Shown here one piece after another: positions 33,896 to 44,718 of a DNA stretch of 64,000 nucleotides. The DNA is from Robertkochia sediminum (GTDB lineage: Bacteria; Bacteroidota; Bacteroidia; Flavobacteriales; Flavobacteriaceae). Numbering within the stretch: the first letter of the stretch is position 1; every line of letters begins with the position of its first letter. The notes under the pieces are model-generated. The model searched no databases. It had not been told where the DNA came from and saw nothing but the letters and a program-made list of their open reading frames with translations. Where the stretch lies: assembly GCF_016786255.1 (NCBI RefSeq), contig NZ_JADMKT010000073.1, positions 122,682 through 186,681 of the forward strand, given 5' to 3'. The translations under genes were made by a program, and so were the position numbers.

Positions 33896-34213
33896 ATGAA
33901 GGGGAGACTTTTAGATGTCTTAAGAGGAAATTTTTTGATAAGTGGTGATGCGGGAAAGAACTGGAGGTTCATATTTTTTGTTTCACTGCTGGCGGGGATC
34001 ATGATCACAAGTGCGCACCAGGCCGATCGCAAGGTGCATCAGCTGGCAGAGCTCAGTGATGAAGTGATGGAGTTGAAGAGTGAGTTCGTTGATGTTCGAA
34101 CCCGGTTACAGCAGCGAAGGCTGGAATCGAATGTAAGGAGCAACGTAGAAAAGTATGGGTTGGTGCCGTCAGAGGCACCGCCGAAAAAAATAAAGGTAGT
34201 AAGCAGGGATTAA
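33896..34213 (+). CDS. ftsL: FtsL-like cell division protein
   Basis: This small protein of 105 residues has a short charged cytosolic N-terminus, one membrane helix (WRFIFFVSLLAGIMITSA, about 26-43) and a periplasmic coiled-coil stretch (HQLAELSDEVMELKSEFVDVR). Sequence similarity to E. coli FtsL is weak. Size, topology and the position between rsmH and ftsI identify it as the FtsL equivalent that bridges FtsQ and the FtsW-FtsI synthase. Confidence 0.8.
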   Translation: MKGRLLDVLRGNFLISGDAGKNWRFIFFVSLLAGIMITSAHQADRKVHQLAELSDEVMELKSEFVDVRTRLQQRRLESNVRSNVEKYGLVPSEAPPKKIKVVSRD

Positions 34214-34218
34214 TAAGC

Positions 34219-36222
34219 ATGGCAATAACCGAAAAGAACATATCAAACCGATTGTATTTTGTGGCCGGCTGTATGTTTCTCTTTGCCATGGCTGTGGTGG
34301 TTAAACTTGTAACCATCCAGGTGGTCGAAGGGGATCATTACAAGAAAAAAGCAGAAGACAGTACGATCCGGAATTTCGTGATCGAGCCCAATCGTGGGAA
34401 TCTCTATTCGGACGATGGGAGCCTTCTTGCAACATCGGTTACGCGCTACGATGTGAGATTCGATGCTGTAACGCCAAAACAAGAGGTTTTTGAAGCGCAT
34501 GTAAAGGCGCTTTCCGATTCACTGTCGTTGGTTTTTGGTAAACCTTCTTCGTATTACCAGAACCTCATGCGTAAGGCAAGAGCTTCTAAGAATAGGTATT
34601 TACTCCTTGCCCGTGACCTGGGATATACCGATTATTTACGGGTTAGTAATTTCCCGATGTTGGATCTTGGTCCCTATAAGGGCGGACGCATCGTAGAGCA
34701 GGAGACGCAACGCGAGCACCCGCTCGGGGCTATTGCCGAGCGAAGTGTGGGGTGGGAGAAGTTCAATGCCGAAACGTCAAAATATTTCGGGGTAGGGCTG
34801 GAGCGCGCCTTTGGAGAATACCTGAGAGGGAAGCAGGGGAGAAGGTTGAAGCAAAAGATCGCCAAGGGGCAATGGAAGCCTATTACCGATTACAATGAGG
34901 TGGAGCCAGTTGATGGGTACGATGTTGTTTCTACGATCGATATCAATATCCAGGATGTTGCCCATCACGCCTTATTGACCCAGTTGGAAAAATACAATGC
35001 CGACCACGGTTGTGTGGTGGTCATGGAGGTCGAGACCGGAGAAGTGAAAGCGATCTCTAACCTCGGAAGAACAAAAAGCGGAACATATTACGAACGCCTC
35101 AATTATGCTATTGGAGAGTCACTCGAGCCGGGGTCTACCTTTAAGCTTATGTCTATGATGGCAGCCCTTGAAGACAAAGCGGTAGACACCAGCACGGTGA
35201 TCGATACAGAGAATGGAGTGCTCCGATTCTACGGGAAGGCCGTAAGGGATTCCCGGAGGGGTGGATACGGAGAGATCACAGCCTCTAAGGTGTTTGAAGT
35301 TTCTTCGAATACCGGAGTGGTGAAGGTGATCGATGAGTTCTACGGAGATCAGCCGGAACGTTTCGTAAACAGAATATATAATATAGGCCTCAATAAGCCT
35401 CTCGGCTTGCCTATTGAGGGTGAAGCAAATCCGATAATACCCTATCCTAACGATAAAGACTGGAGTGGGATCTCTTTGCAGTGGATGGCTTACGGGTATG
35501 GGGTTGAGCTTACGCCATTACAGATCCTAAGCTTGTACAATGCCGTTGCTAATGATGGAGAAATGGTGAAGCCAAGACTCATTAAGGAGGTAAGGCAATG
35601 GGATCAGCCTGTAAAGATCATGGAGAAAGAGGTGCTCAATCCGTCGATCTGCTCAAAGGAAACTGTAAAGAAATTACAGTCCATGTTGAAGAATGTGGTG
35701 GAGAAAGAGCATGGAACGGGACACCGGCTCTATAGTCCGAACTTTTCCATGGCCGGAAAAACGGGTACTGCACAAAAGGATTACCGCGATAAGAGTAAAC
35801 TTAATTATATCTCGTCTTTCGTGGGGTACTTTCCTGCCGAGGCGCCTAAATACTCTTGTATCGTTGTGATCCATGAGCCCGATAAGAGTGTTGGGTATTA
35901 CGGTGCAGATGTATCGGGTCCTGTATTTAAAAGTATCGCTCATAAGATCTATACCAATTCACCGCTTATCGATACGGTCGATGAGTTGAATAAAGAAAAT
36001 AAACCGGCTCTTAAAAGTTACGAGGCCTATTACGCCAAGGTGCGCGGTTCCCATCAGGCTATTCCCGATGTAAAAGGAATGAGTGGGATGGATGCTGTTT
36101 CGCTCCTTGAAAACCTTGGGTTGCAAGTAGAGGTCGAAGGTCAGGGAAGAGTTGTAAAGCAGATGCCTAAGAGCGGTGTGAAAATTGAAGATAATAAAAA
36201 GGTGGTGTTGAAGCTGTCATGA
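34219..36222 (+). CDS. ftsI: Penicillin-binding protein, division transpeptidase with PASTA domain
   Basis: This class B PBP of 667 residues has one N-terminal membrane helix (about 12-32) and a dimerisation domain, followed by the transpeptidase. Active-site motifs are STFK (Ser306, Lys309), SSN (362-364) and KTG (514-516). A C-terminal PASTA domain (about 610-667, IPDVKGMSGMDAV to VVLKLS) is unlike E. coli FtsI and may bind peptidoglycan fragments. It cross-links septal peptidoglycan with FtsW. It overlaps murE by 4 nt. Confidence 0.94.
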   Translation: MAITEKNISNRLYFVAGCMFLFAMAVVVKLVTIQVVEGDHYKKKAEDSTIRNFVIEPNRGNLYSDDGSLLATSVTRYDVRFDAVTPKQEVFEAHVKALSDSLSLVFGKPSSYYQNLMRKARASKNRYLLLARDLGYTDYLRVSNFPMLDLGPYKGGRIVEQETQREHPLGAIAERSVGWEKFNAETSKYFGVGLERAFGEYLRGKQGRRLKQKIAKGQWKPITDYNEVEPVDGYDVVSTIDINIQDVAHHALLTQLEKYNADHGCVVVMEVETGEVKAISNLGRTKSGTYYERLNYAIGESLEPGSTFKLMSMMAALEDKAVDTSTVIDTENGVLRFYGKAVRDSRRGGYGEITASKVFEVSSNTGVVKVIDEFYGDQPERFVNRIYNIGLNKPLGLPIEGEANPIIPYPNDKDWSGISLQWMAYGYGVELTPLQILSLYNAVANDGEMVKPRLIKEVRQWDQPVKIMEKEVLNPSICSKETVKKLQSMLKNVVEKEHGTGHRLYSPNFSMAGKTGTAQKDYRDKSKLNYISSFVGYFPAEAPKYSCIVVIHEPDKSVGYYGADVSGPVFKSIAHKIYTNSPLIDTVDELNKENKPALKSYEAYYAKVRGSHQAIPDVKGMSGMDAVSLLENLGLQVEVEGQGRVVKQMPKSGVKIEDNKKVVLKLS

Positions 36223-37682
36223 AGATATTAAAAGACATACTCTATAAGGTCAATATTGAAGCTGTAGTCGGAAGTACCGATATCCGCATCAACGAGGTCA
36301 ATTTCGATTCGCGAAAGGTTGGGCTCGATGATGTTTTCGTTGCTATCGGCGGAGTGCAGGTCGATGGCCATGCTTATATTTCCAAGGCTTTAGACCAGGG
36401 AGCTTTGGCTGTGATCTGTGAGGTGATGCCGGAGCAATTGGTCAATGGGGTTACCTATGTGCAGGTGGCCGATACCAAGCTGGCGCTTGCAGTAATGGCT
36501 TCGAACTTCTACGATAATCCTTCAGCAAACCTACAGCTGGTCGGAGTGACCGGTACCAATGGAAAGACTACCGTGACTTCTCTTTTATATCAACTCTTTA
36601 TCAAAGCGGGATACAAGGTAGGATTACTTTCTACAGTTAGGGTGATGGTGGGTGAGAAGGAATACCCTGCCACCCACACCACCCCTGATTCCATGAGCAT
36701 CAACAAGTACCTGCACCTGATGAACCAGGAGGGTGTGGAGTTCTGCTTTATGGAGGTAAGCTCGCATGGTATCGATCAGGAGCGCACAGGCGGATTGACC
36801 TTTAAGGGGGGTATTTTTACCAACCTTAGTCATGACCACCTGGATTACCACAAGACTTTTGCTGCTTACCGCGATGTGAAGAAACGCTTTTTTGATGGTC
36901 TCCCGGCCGGAGCTTTTGCTTTGACCAATAACGACGACAAGAACGGAATGGTCATGCTTCAGAATACCCGGGCGCAAAAACATACCTATGCCGTGCGTTC
37001 TTACGCCGATTTCAGGGCGCAGGTGCTGGAGAACCAATTAAGCGGTCTAGTACTGAAAATCGACGATCACGAAGTGTGGAGCAGGCTCATTGGGAAGTTT
37101 AATGCGTACAATTTGCTTGCAGTGTACGGGGCAGCAACGCTTTTAGGGCTGGAGACTTTTGAGGTGCTTCGTATGTTGAGCGAACTGGAGAGTGTGGGTG
37201 GTAGATTTCAGCATTTTGTGTCTGCCGGAAAGATCACGGCCATCGTGGATTATGCGCATACTCCCGATGCATTAGAGAATGTGTTGAGCACCATTAACGC
37301 AGTGCGTACGGGTAATGAAGTGCTCATTACAGTTGTGGGGTGTGGAGGCGACAGGGATAAGACCAAGCGTCCGGTTATGGCCGATATCGCATCACGTATG
37401 AGCAATAAAGCCATCTTTACTTCTGATAATCCGAGAACAGAAGACCCACAAACCATTATTGGAGAGATGGAGCAAGGGGTGCAAGCCCAAAACTTTAAAA
37501 AGACCCTTTCTGTTGTTGATAGAAAGCAAGCCATAAAAACCGCATGTGCCATGGCCGAAAAAGGAGATATTATCCTGATCGCCGGAAAAGGGCATGAAAC
37601 CTACCAGGAGGTGAATGGGGTGCGTACCGATTTTGACGACCTCAAGGTGGTAAAAGAACTGTTGAACCAATTAGATAAATAA
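36219..37682 (+). CDS. murE: UDP-MurNAc-tripeptide synthetase MurE
   Basis: This Mur ligase of 487 residues has the ATP motif GTNGKTT from residue 112, HTTPDS for the substrate and the third-residue specificity motif DNPR (403-406, TSDNPRTEDP). DNPR is the signature of enzymes that add meso-diaminopimelate, so the peptidoglycan is predicted to be the DAP type. It overlaps ftsI by 4 nt and is followed directly by mraY. murF, which usually sits between them, is absent. Confidence 0.95.
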   Translation: MKILKDILYKVNIEAVVGSTDIRINEVNFDSRKVGLDDVFVAIGGVQVDGHAYISKALDQGALAVICEVMPEQLVNGVTYVQVADTKLALAVMASNFYDNPSANLQLVGVTGTNGKTTVTSLLYQLFIKAGYKVGLLSTVRVMVGEKEYPATHTTPDSMSINKYLHLMNQEGVEFCFMEVSSHGIDQERTGGLTFKGGIFTNLSHDHLDYHKTFAAYRDVKKRFFDGLPAGAFALTNNDDKNGMVMLQNTRAQKHTYAVRSYADFRAQVLENQLSGLVLKIDDHEVWSRLIGKFNAYNLLAVYGAATLLGLETFEVLRMLSELESVGGRFQHFVSAGKITAIVDYAHTPDALENVLSTINAVRTGNEVLITVVGCGGDRDKTKRPVMADIASRMSNKAIFTSDNPRTEDPQTIIGEMEQGVQAQNFKKTLSVVDRKQAIKTACAMAEKGDIILIAGKGHETYQEVNGVRTDFDDLKVVKELLNQLDK

Positions 37683-37722
37683 GACCGGATCCTGAGTGTT
37701 ATAGGATCTCAAAATAAGATAT

Positions 37723-38970
37723 ATGCTGTACTATTTATTTGAGTTTTTGGAAAGAGAATATCAATTGCCGGGGGCGGGACTCTTTGAGTTTATCTCCTTT
37801 AGAGCGGCAGCGGCGATTATATTGTCTTTGCTGATCTCGACAATTTACGGTAAGAAGATCATTAATTATCTGCGCAAAAAGCAAATAGGAGAAAGTGTGC
37901 GCGAATTGGGCCTTGAGGGGCAGTCGCAAAAGGCCGGAACGCCTACCATGGGTGGGGTTATTATTATCCTGGCTACCCTTATTCCTGTACTGCTTTTTGC
38001 AAAACTGGATAATGTGTACATCGAGCTGCTTATTGCTACCACCATTTGGATGGGTGTTATCGGGTTCGTAGACGATTATATCAAAACCTTCAAGAAAGAC
38101 AAGGAAGGATTAAAAGGTCGCTTTAAAGTGATCGGACAGATCGGGATCGGGATCATTGTTGGGGTTACCCTGTATATGCACCCGGAGGTGACGGTCAAAG
38201 AAGAGCTTAAGGCGCCGGCCGGTGTTCAGGTTGAAAATGTGCAGGTAGACGCATCAGAAAGATTGAATAAGGAATATACGGCCGAAGAGAAGTCTACCAA
38301 GACAACCATCCCCTTTGTAAAGAATAACGAATTTGATTATTCCGAGCTTTTGGCCTGGACCGGTGAGAATTACCGCGATTACGCCTGGTTACTGTTCATA
38401 CCCATCGTGATCTTTATTATCACTGCCGTTTCTAACGGGGCCAACCTTACGGATGGGATCGACGGACTCGCTGCCGGAAGTTCTGCCATTATTGCCTTGA
38501 CCCTCGGGATCTTTGCCTGGGTTTCTGGTAATATCATCTTTTCAGATTACCTGAATATCATGTACATCCCCAGAGTGGGAGAGATAACCATATTTATTTC
38601 AGCCTTTGTTGGAGCTCTTGTCGGGTTCCTGTGGTATAACACCTATCCGGCCCAGGTATTTATGGGTGATACAGGTAGTCTTACTATCGGTGGGATCATT
38701 GCTGTGATCGCTATTGCTGTACGCAAGGAATTGTTGATCCCTGTGCTTTGCGGGATCTTCCTGGCAGAAAACCTGTCGGTGGTTATGCAGGTGTCCTGGT
38801 TCAAGTACACCAAGAAAAAGTTTGGAGAAGGAAGGCGCATTTTTCTCATGTCGCCTTTGCATCATCACTACCAGAAAAAAGGGTATCACGAGAGTAAGAT
38901 CGTAACCCGCTTTTGGATCGTTGGTATTATCCTCGCCGTATTGTCTATAGTGACTTTAAAACTGAGGTAG
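37723..38970 (+). CDS. mraY: Phospho-MurNAc-pentapeptide transferase MraY with a long loop insert
   Basis: This polytopic enzyme of 415 residues makes lipid I. Motifs are [36 protein letters not shown] and the HHHYQKKG loop. E. coli MraY has 360 residues; the surplus is a hydrophilic insert at about 152-222 ([13 protein letters not shown] to GENYRDYAW), placed between the helix [13 protein letters not shown] and the next one. The insert is a flavobacterial trait as far as I recall, with no known role. murD follows after 1 nt. Confidence 0.95.
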   Translation: MLYYLFEFLEREYQLPGAGLFEFISFRAAAAIILSLLISTIYGKKIINYLRKKQIGESVRELGLEGQSQKAGTPTMGGVIIILATLIPVLLFAKLDNVYIELLIATTIWMGVIGFVDDYIKTFKKDKEGLKGRFKVIGQIGIGIIVGVTLYMHPEVTVKEELKAPAGVQVENVQVDASERLNKEYTAEEKSTKTTIPFVKNNEFDYSELLAWTGENYRDYAWLLFIPIVIFIITAVSNGANLTDGIDGLAAGSSAIIALTLGIFAWVSGNIIFSDYLNIMYIPRVGEITIFISAFVGALVGFLWYNTYPAQVFMGDTGSLTIGGIIAVIAIAVRKELLIPVLCGIFLAENLSVVMQVSWFKYTKKKFGEGRRIFLMSPLHHHYQKKGYHESKIVTRFWIVGIILAVLSIVTLKLR

Positions 38971-38971
38971 T

Positions 38972-40306
38972 ATGCAACGGCTGGCAGTGCTTGGTGGTGG
39001 AGAGAGCGGTGTAGGAACCGCCATTTTAGGAAAAAAGAAGGGCTTTGAGGTCTTTGTCTCTGATAAAGGCCGGATCAAGCCCGAATATAAGAACGTTCTT
39101 ATTCATAACGAGATCCGCTGGGAAGAAGGCGGACACACAGAATCGGAGATCCTTAATGCCGATCTGGTCATGAAGAGTCCGGGGATACCCGATACGGCTC
39201 CTTTGGTGAAAAAACTTCATGAAGCCGGGGTCAAGGTGATCTCAGAGATCGAATTTGCAGCCAGCTATACCGATGCAGTGCTTGTAGGGATCACCGGGAG
39301 TAATGGGAAAACCACTACGACCATGCTTACCGATCACGTCTTGAAAGAGGCGGGATTAGATGTGGCCATGGCCGGAAATATCGGTGATAGTTTCGCGCAA
39401 ATGGTAGCAACGCGATCGCCGGAGTACTACGTGCTTGAGATCAGTAGTTTTCAGCTCGATGGTATCGTTGATTTTAGGCCGCATATCGCGGTGATCACCA
39501 ACATCACCCCCGACCATTTGGACCGTTATGAATATCAGTTTGAAAAGTATATCGCATCGAAGTTTCGGATCGCTATGAACCAGACAGAGGAAGATTACCT
39601 CATTTACGATGCCGATGACCCGGTGATCACCGGGTGGCTGGAGCAGCACCCCGTGCGCTCCCGTTTGATACCGTTCTCCCTGGAGAAGGAGCCTGAAGAA
39701 GGCGTTTGTATAATAGAAAACGAAATAAAAATAAACATCAATAACCAGCAATTAAACATGTCTACAGAGACCCTAACCTTGCAAGGAAAGCACAATCAAA
39801 AGAATGCCATGGCAGCTTCGGCAGTTGCCCAGCTATTAAAGATCAGAAAATCGACCATCAGAGACAGCATGCAGAGTTTTCAGGGGGTAGAACACCGCCT
39901 GGAGCAGGTGCTAAAGATCCATGATGTGGTTTTTATCAACGACTCTAAGGCTACCAATGTGAATGCTACCTACTTTGCGCTTGAAAGCATGAAAACGCCT
40001 ACCGTGTGGATCGTTGGAGGTGTAGATAAGGGAAATGATTATTTGCCTTTGATGTCTATGGTACGCGAGAAGGTGAAGGCGATCATCTGCCTTGGGGTTG
40101 ATAATGCCAAGCTAATGAACACCTTCGGTAATGTTGTCGATGTGATGGTGGAGACCACCTCCATGAGCGAGGCGGTGCAAATGGCGCATAAGATCGCCGA
40201 TAAAGGGGAGAGTGTGTTGCTTTCTCCGGCGTGTGCCTCCTTTGATCTCTTTGAGAGTTATGAAGACAGAGGGAATCAGTTTAAGAATGCTGTAAGATCG
40301 TTGTAG
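38972..40306 (+). CDS. murD: UDP-MurNAc-alanine:D-glutamate ligase
   Basis: This Mur ligase of 444 residues starts with a Rossmann-type LGGGESGVGTA and has the ATP motif GSNGKTTTT at about residue 110, NITPDHLDRY and NDSKATN. It adds D-Glu to UDP-MurNAc-L-Ala in the cytosol. It sits between mraY and ftsW, the usual dcw order. ftsW follows after 33 nt. Confidence 0.95.
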   Translation: MQRLAVLGGGESGVGTAILGKKKGFEVFVSDKGRIKPEYKNVLIHNEIRWEEGGHTESEILNADLVMKSPGIPDTAPLVKKLHEAGVKVISEIEFAASYTDAVLVGITGSNGKTTTTMLTDHVLKEAGLDVAMAGNIGDSFAQMVATRSPEYYVLEISSFQLDGIVDFRPHIAVITNITPDHLDRYEYQFEKYIASKFRIAMNQTEEDYLIYDADDPVITGWLEQHPVRSRLIPFSLEKEPEEGVCIIENEIKININNQQLNMSTETLTLQGKHNQKNAMAASAVAQLLKIRKSTIRDSMQSFQGVEHRLEQVLKIHDVVFINDSKATNVNATYFALESMKTPTVWIVGGVDKGNDYLPLMSMVREKVKAIICLGVDNAKLMNTFGNVVDVMVETTSMSEAVQMAHKIADKGESVLLSPACASFDLFESYEDRGNQFKNAVRSL

Positions 40307-40339
40307 ACGTAGTAACCAATAAACTAAGTACCTGCTTAA

Positions 40340-41542
40340 GTGCAAGCTATATTTAACAACATAAAAGGAGATAGGACCATCTGGGCCATAGTGACCCTCT
40401 TGGCGGTGATATCGTTTCTGCCTGTGTACAGCGCCAGTACCAACCTGGTGTACGTGGTAGGTAACGGGACCACCCTGGGGCACCTGATAAAGCACGGTGG
40501 ATTGCTGGCCGTTGGATTCGGGATTATCTATGGTGTACATAAAATACCTTACCGTTACTTTAAAGGACTGTCTATTCTGGCCTTACCGCTGGTTTTGGGG
40601 TTGTTAGCCTATACTCTGGCTCAGGGCACCACGATTGGAGGTGCCAATGCCAGCCGATGGATACGCATTCCGTTCGTGGGTGTCTCTTTTCAGACCTCTA
40701 CCCTGGCGGCTATTGTGCTGTTACTCAATGTGGCACGTTACCTGTCGCGTATAAGGAATGAAAAACCTCGTTTTAAAGACTCAATTCTTCCGCTTTGGAT
40801 GCCTGTTTTTTTGGTTTTAGGTTTAATTTTGCCAGCCAATTTTTCTACGACGGCGATCCTTTTTGTAATGGTTCTTATGGTGTGCTTCCTCGGCGGTTAC
40901 CCGATAAAATACCTGCTGGGTATTCTGGGAGCCGGACTGGTAGTATTTGCGATGTTCGTGCTTACGGCCAAGGCCTTCCCGGGTGTATTTCCCAACAGGG
41001 TGGATACCTGGATAAGCAGGATCGAAAGTTTTACGGGAGATAATGAGGATGCCTCAGATAATTACCAGATCGAGAAGGCGAAGATCGCCATAGCCCAGGG
41101 AGGTATCGTAGGAATGGGTGCAGGAAAGAGCGTTATGAAGAATTTCCTGCCTCAAAGTTCATCAGATTTTATTTTTGCCATTATTGTGGAAGAGTACGGC
41201 CTTGCCGGCGGATTGGTACTGGTGTTCCTGTACCTGTTATTGCTGTTTCGCATTGTAGTGGTAGCCCATAAGGCCGATTCGGTCTATGGAAAGCTGGCTG
41301 TTGCCGCAGTGGGCTTGCCCATAGTGTTTCAGGCCTTTGTGAATATGGCTGTTGCTGTAGAATTATTTCCCGTAACCGGGCAAACCCTGCCGCTCATTAG
41401 TAGTGGAGGTACCTCTATATGGATGACCTGTGTTGCATTGGGGGTTATATTAAGTGTGAGCGCCAAAAGACAAGAGTCCTTGGAGCAAGAAGAAGAAATG
41501 AATGAGAAAGAATCTAATCCGATAGCGGTATTAAGTGAGTAA
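40340..41542 (+). CDS. ftsW: Division-specific SEDS glycosyltransferase FtsW
   Basis: This SEDS protein of 400 residues has about ten membrane helices. Typical segments are GGANASRWI, the large extracellular loop region around [18 protein letters not shown], and the C-terminal [14 protein letters not shown]. It polymerises lipid II at the septum together with the PBP at 34219. The start is a GTG. It overlaps murG by 8 nt. Confidence 0.93.
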   Translation: MQAIFNNIKGDRTIWAIVTLLAVISFLPVYSASTNLVYVVGNGTTLGHLIKHGGLLAVGFGIIYGVHKIPYRYFKGLSILALPLVLGLLAYTLAQGTTIGGANASRWIRIPFVGVSFQTSTLAAIVLLLNVARYLSRIRNEKPRFKDSILPLWMPVFLVLGLILPANFSTTAILFVMVLMVCFLGGYPIKYLLGILGAGLVVFAMFVLTAKAFPGVFPNRVDTWISRIESFTGDNEDASDNYQIEKAKIAIAQGGIVGMGAGKSVMKNFLPQSSSDFIFAIIVEEYGLAGGLVLVFLYLLLLFRIVVVAHKADSVYGKLAVAAVGLPIVFQAFVNMAVAVELFPVTGQTLPLISSGGTSIWMTCVALGVILSVSAKRQESLEQEEEMNEKESNPIAVLSE

Positions 41543-42638
41543 TTATAAGTTCATATTATCCGGAGGAGGTACAGGAGGACACATCTATCCTGCTATAGCC
41601 ATTGCGAAGGCACTCCAGGCCCGTTATCCGCAGGCCTCGTTCCTTTTTGTAGGAGCTAAGGATAAAATGGAAATGGAGAAAGTGCCACAAGAAGGATTTG
41701 ATATCAAAGGATTGTGGATCTCGGGAATTCAGCGTAAGCTAACCCTTACCAACCTGATGTTTCCCTTTAAGCTTATAAGCAGCCTTTTCCGTTCAAGACA
41801 GATCATCAAGGCGTTTGAGCCGGATCTTGTTGTTGGTACGGGTGGTTTTGCCAGCGGTCCCCTTTTAAAGATGGCTGCTTCGATGCAGGTGCCTTGTGTG
41901 CTTCAGGAGCAAAATTCTTATCCCGGGATCACTAATAAGTGGCTGGCACCACAGGCCGAAAAGATATTTGTTGCCTATGACGGCCTGGAGCGATTTTTTC
42001 CGGCTGCTAAGATCGTTAAGACCGGTAACCCGGTAAGGAGCGACCTTTTAAAGATCGATCATCTCAAAGAAGAGGCCATGTCCTACTTTGACTTTGAATC
42101 CGGAAAGCCTGTACTCTTTGTGATGGGAGGTAGCCTGGGGGCAAAACGCATCAATGAGCTGGTGGCGCAACACCTCGACCTGTTCAAAGAGCTCGGGGTG
42201 CAGGTGCTTTGGCAATGTGGTAAGCTGTATTATGAGCAGTATAAGCATTTAGCGGCTGAAGGTGTAAAAGTGAAGCCTTTTATAAGCCGGATGGATCTGG
42301 CCTATGGGTGTGCCTCGGTAATGATCTCACGTGCGGGAGCAAGTTCGGTTTCCGAGCTTTCGATCGTTGGAAAACCGGTGCTGTTCATTCCTTCGCCTAA
42401 TGTTGCCGAAGACCATCAAACAAAAAATGCGATGGCGGTGGTGGAGAAAGGTGCTGCCCTGATGTTGTCCGAAAAAGAACTCGATGCGAGTTTTGAAACC
42501 GTGTTTCGTGAGCTTATTACATCTAAAGAGCAACAACAGGCGCTGGGAACAAATATCAGGAAAATGGCCCTGCCACAGGCAACAGAGAACATTGTAGACG
42601 AGATCGTGAACATATTAAATATCCGAAAGAACAAATAA
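41535..42638 (+). CDS. murG: Lipid II synthase MurG
   Basis: This GT28 glycosyltransferase of 367 residues has the N-terminal G-loop [31 protein letters not shown] and the UDP-GlcNAc-binding [10 protein letters not shown] and [11 protein letters not shown]. It adds GlcNAc to lipid I on the inner face of the membrane. The GTG start lies within the ftsW end (8-nt overlap). murC starts 2 nt after its stop. Confidence 0.95.
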   Translation: MSNYKFILSGGGTGGHIYPAIAIAKALQARYPQASFLFVGAKDKMEMEKVPQEGFDIKGLWISGIQRKLTLTNLMFPFKLISSLFRSRQIIKAFEPDLVVGTGGFASGPLLKMAASMQVPCVLQEQNSYPGITNKWLAPQAEKIFVAYDGLERFFPAAKIVKTGNPVRSDLLKIDHLKEEAMSYFDFESGKPVLFVMGGSLGAKRINELVAQHLDLFKELGVQVLWQCGKLYYEQYKHLAAEGVKVKPFISRMDLAYGCASVMISRAGASSVSELSIVGKPVLFIPSPNVAEDHQTKNAMAVVEKGAALMLSEKELDASFETVFRELITSKEQQQALGTNIRKMALPQATENIVDEIVNILNIRKNK

Positions 42639-42640
42639 GC

Positions 42641-43999
42641 ATGAACGCGCTTGATCTTAAACATATCGATAAAGTATACTTCCTCGGGATAGGAGGTATA
42701 GGTATGTCCGGACTTGCACGTTATTTTAAGTTCAGAGGGATGGAGGTGGCCGGATACGACCGCACTGCAACGTCTATTACACGTGCCCTTCAGGAAGAGG
42801 GGGTCGATGTGCATTATGAGGACCATCCGGATAGTATTCCCGAGGCTTTCAGGGTAAATACCCCGAGGCTTTTGGTAGTGTATACTCCTGCTATTCCTCA
42901 GACTAATGTGGAGTGGAATTATTTTGTCGATGGTGGTTTTGCCATGCTCAAGCGGGCAGAAGTGCTTGGTCTCATTACCAGAGATTCTAAATGTCTGGCC
43001 GTAGCAGGTACGCACGGTAAAACGACCACATCGAGTATCCTGGCGCATCTCTTAAAGGCATCAGGATACCCAATAACAGCCTTTTTGGGCGGGGTGTCTG
43101 AGAACTTTAACAGCAACTTCCTTATCGAAGGTGAGGAGATTACTGTGGTGGAAGCCGACGAGTTTGACAGGTCGTTCCTGCAGCTCGATCCGGATATTGC
43201 CTGTGTCACCTCTATGGATGCCGATCACCTCGATATCTATGGAGAGAAAGCGGTTCTCGAAGAAGGCTTCAGGGCCTTTGTGAAGAAAATAAAACCCGGA
43301 GGCAAGCTTTTGGTGCGTTACGGTTTACCCCTGAATGGGATAACCTACGGATTCGAGCCTGAAGCCGATTACCGGTTTGAAAATATTAAGATTTCCAATT
43401 CAGCCTACACATGCGATTTGGTTACGCCTTATGGCGAGGCACGCGAGGTGGTGTTCAGAAAGCCTGGACAGCACAACCTGCTTAATGCTTTAGTAGCACT
43501 GGGAATGGCGGTCGAACTGGGTGCCCCCCTCGACCGCCTTACTAAAGCCCTGGAGAGCTTTAAGGGTGTAAAACGCCGGTTCTCCTACCAGATCTTCACC
43601 CCTGAATTGGTGTATATCGATGATTATGCCCATCATCCAACAGAGATCGAAGCGGTGCATGAAGCAGTTCGAAGTTTTCATCCGGATCGCCGGATCACAG
43701 CTGTTTTTCAGCCTCATCTCTACAGTCGTACAAGGGATTTTCTGGAAGCTTTTGCCGGAGCTCTGGAGAAGTTCGACGAGATTATTTTAATGGAGATCTA
43801 TCCGGCACGTGAGCTGCCCATACCCGGGATCAATGCCGACCTTTTGCTGAGCAAGATCGAGCATCCCCGAAAGCAGGTCATGACCCGCGAAGCGCTGCTC
43901 GGATATTTAGGAAAGAGCCAACACGAGGTCGTGGTTTCTATGGGTGCCGGAGATATCGGCGCCATGGTGAATGATATAAAAAATGTTCTGATATCGTGA
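42641..43999 (+). CDS. murC: UDP-MurNAc:L-alanine ligase
   Basis: This Mur ligase of 452 residues has the N-terminal nucleotide motif GIGGIGMSGLA, the ATP loop GTHGKTTTSS from residue 123, EADEFDRSFL, and YAHHPTEIEA. It attaches L-Ala to UDP-MurNAc, the first peptide step. It overlaps ftsQ by 4 nt in a GTGA junction. Confidence 0.95.
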   Translation: MNALDLKHIDKVYFLGIGGIGMSGLARYFKFRGMEVAGYDRTATSITRALQEEGVDVHYEDHPDSIPEAFRVNTPRLLVVYTPAIPQTNVEWNYFVDGGFAMLKRAEVLGLITRDSKCLAVAGTHGKTTTSSILAHLLKASGYPITAFLGGVSENFNSNFLIEGEEITVVEADEFDRSFLQLDPDIACVTSMDADHLDIYGEKAVLEEGFRAFVKKIKPGGKLLVRYGLPLNGITYGFEPEADYRFENIKISNSAYTCDLVTPYGEAREVVFRKPGQHNLLNALVALGMAVELGAPLDRLTKALESFKGVKRRFSYQIFTPELVYIDDYAHHPTEIEAVHEAVRSFHPDRRITAVFQPHLYSRTRDFLEAFAGALEKFDEIILMEIYPARELPIPGINADLLLSKIEHPRKQVMTREALLGYLGKSQHEVVVSMGAGDIGAMVNDIKNVLIS

Positions 44000-44715
44000 A
44001 AAAGTACGTGCAACATATCAAGATCGTGCTGATCGTACTCCTGGTTATCGTGTCATTCTCGTTCGCTAATTATCGCAACGATAAACGTACAGTAAATAAG
44101 GAGACAAAGATCGAATTTCTCAATGAGGAATCGCTCTATATCACGCACTATGCGGTTAATAACTTGTTGATACAAAACAAGGACACAGCCTCGAAGGTGC
44201 ACCGAGAAAGTTTAGATTTAAATGAGGTCGAAATGCTTCTTAATGAGCATGATATGATCAAGGATGCGGAGGTTTGCCTCACCGTATCCGGAACATTGGG
44301 AGCTCGTATCGTGCAGCGTACCCCGATAGCCAGGGTCGCCGGGAAAGAACATTATTATGTAGACGATGAAGGAAAGTGGATGCCTTTGTCGCCGGTATAT
44401 GCTGCCAGGGTGCCGTTGGTTACAGGGCAGGTAGCAAAAGATAGATTGCAGGGGGTTTTTCACCTTGCGGATTTTATTTACCATGATGATTTTTTAAAGA
44501 AGAATGTCATTGGTATTCACAAGGACAAGGCCGGATTTAAACTCCGGTTTCGAACAGACGATTTCGTTTTGAGGTTGAGTGACCTGGAACGACTCGATAA
44601 GAAGTTTAACAATTTTAAAGCTTTCTACCAGAAAGCCACCAAAGATAAGTCGTTGGCCGCGTATAAGGCTGTAGACCTGGATTTTGACAACCAGGTGGTG
44701 TGCACCAAAAAATAA
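43996..44715 (+). CDS. ftsQ: Cell division protein FtsQ/DivIB
   Basis: This bitopic protein of 239 residues has one membrane helix near the N-terminus (IVLIVLLVIVSFSFANY, about 10-26). A POTRA-like and beta domain follows in the periplasm (ISLDLNEVEMLLNEHDMIKDAEV-type segment at about 70-100). Sequence conservation is low, but size, topology and the place between murC and ftsA identify it. The start is GTG. It links early and late divisome proteins. Confidence 0.88.
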   Translation: MKKYVQHIKIVLIVLLVIVSFSFANYRNDKRTVNKETKIEFLNEESLYITHYAVNNLLIQNKDTASKVHRESLDLNEVEMLLNEHDMIKDAEVCLTVSGTLGARIVQRTPIARVAGKEHYYVDDEGKWMPLSPVYAARVPLVTGQVAKDRLQGVFHLADFIYHDDFLKKNVIGIHKDKAGFKLRFRTDDFVLRLSDLERLDKKFNNFKAFYQKATKDKSLAAYKAVDLDFDNQVVCTKK

Positions 44716-44718
44716 GAT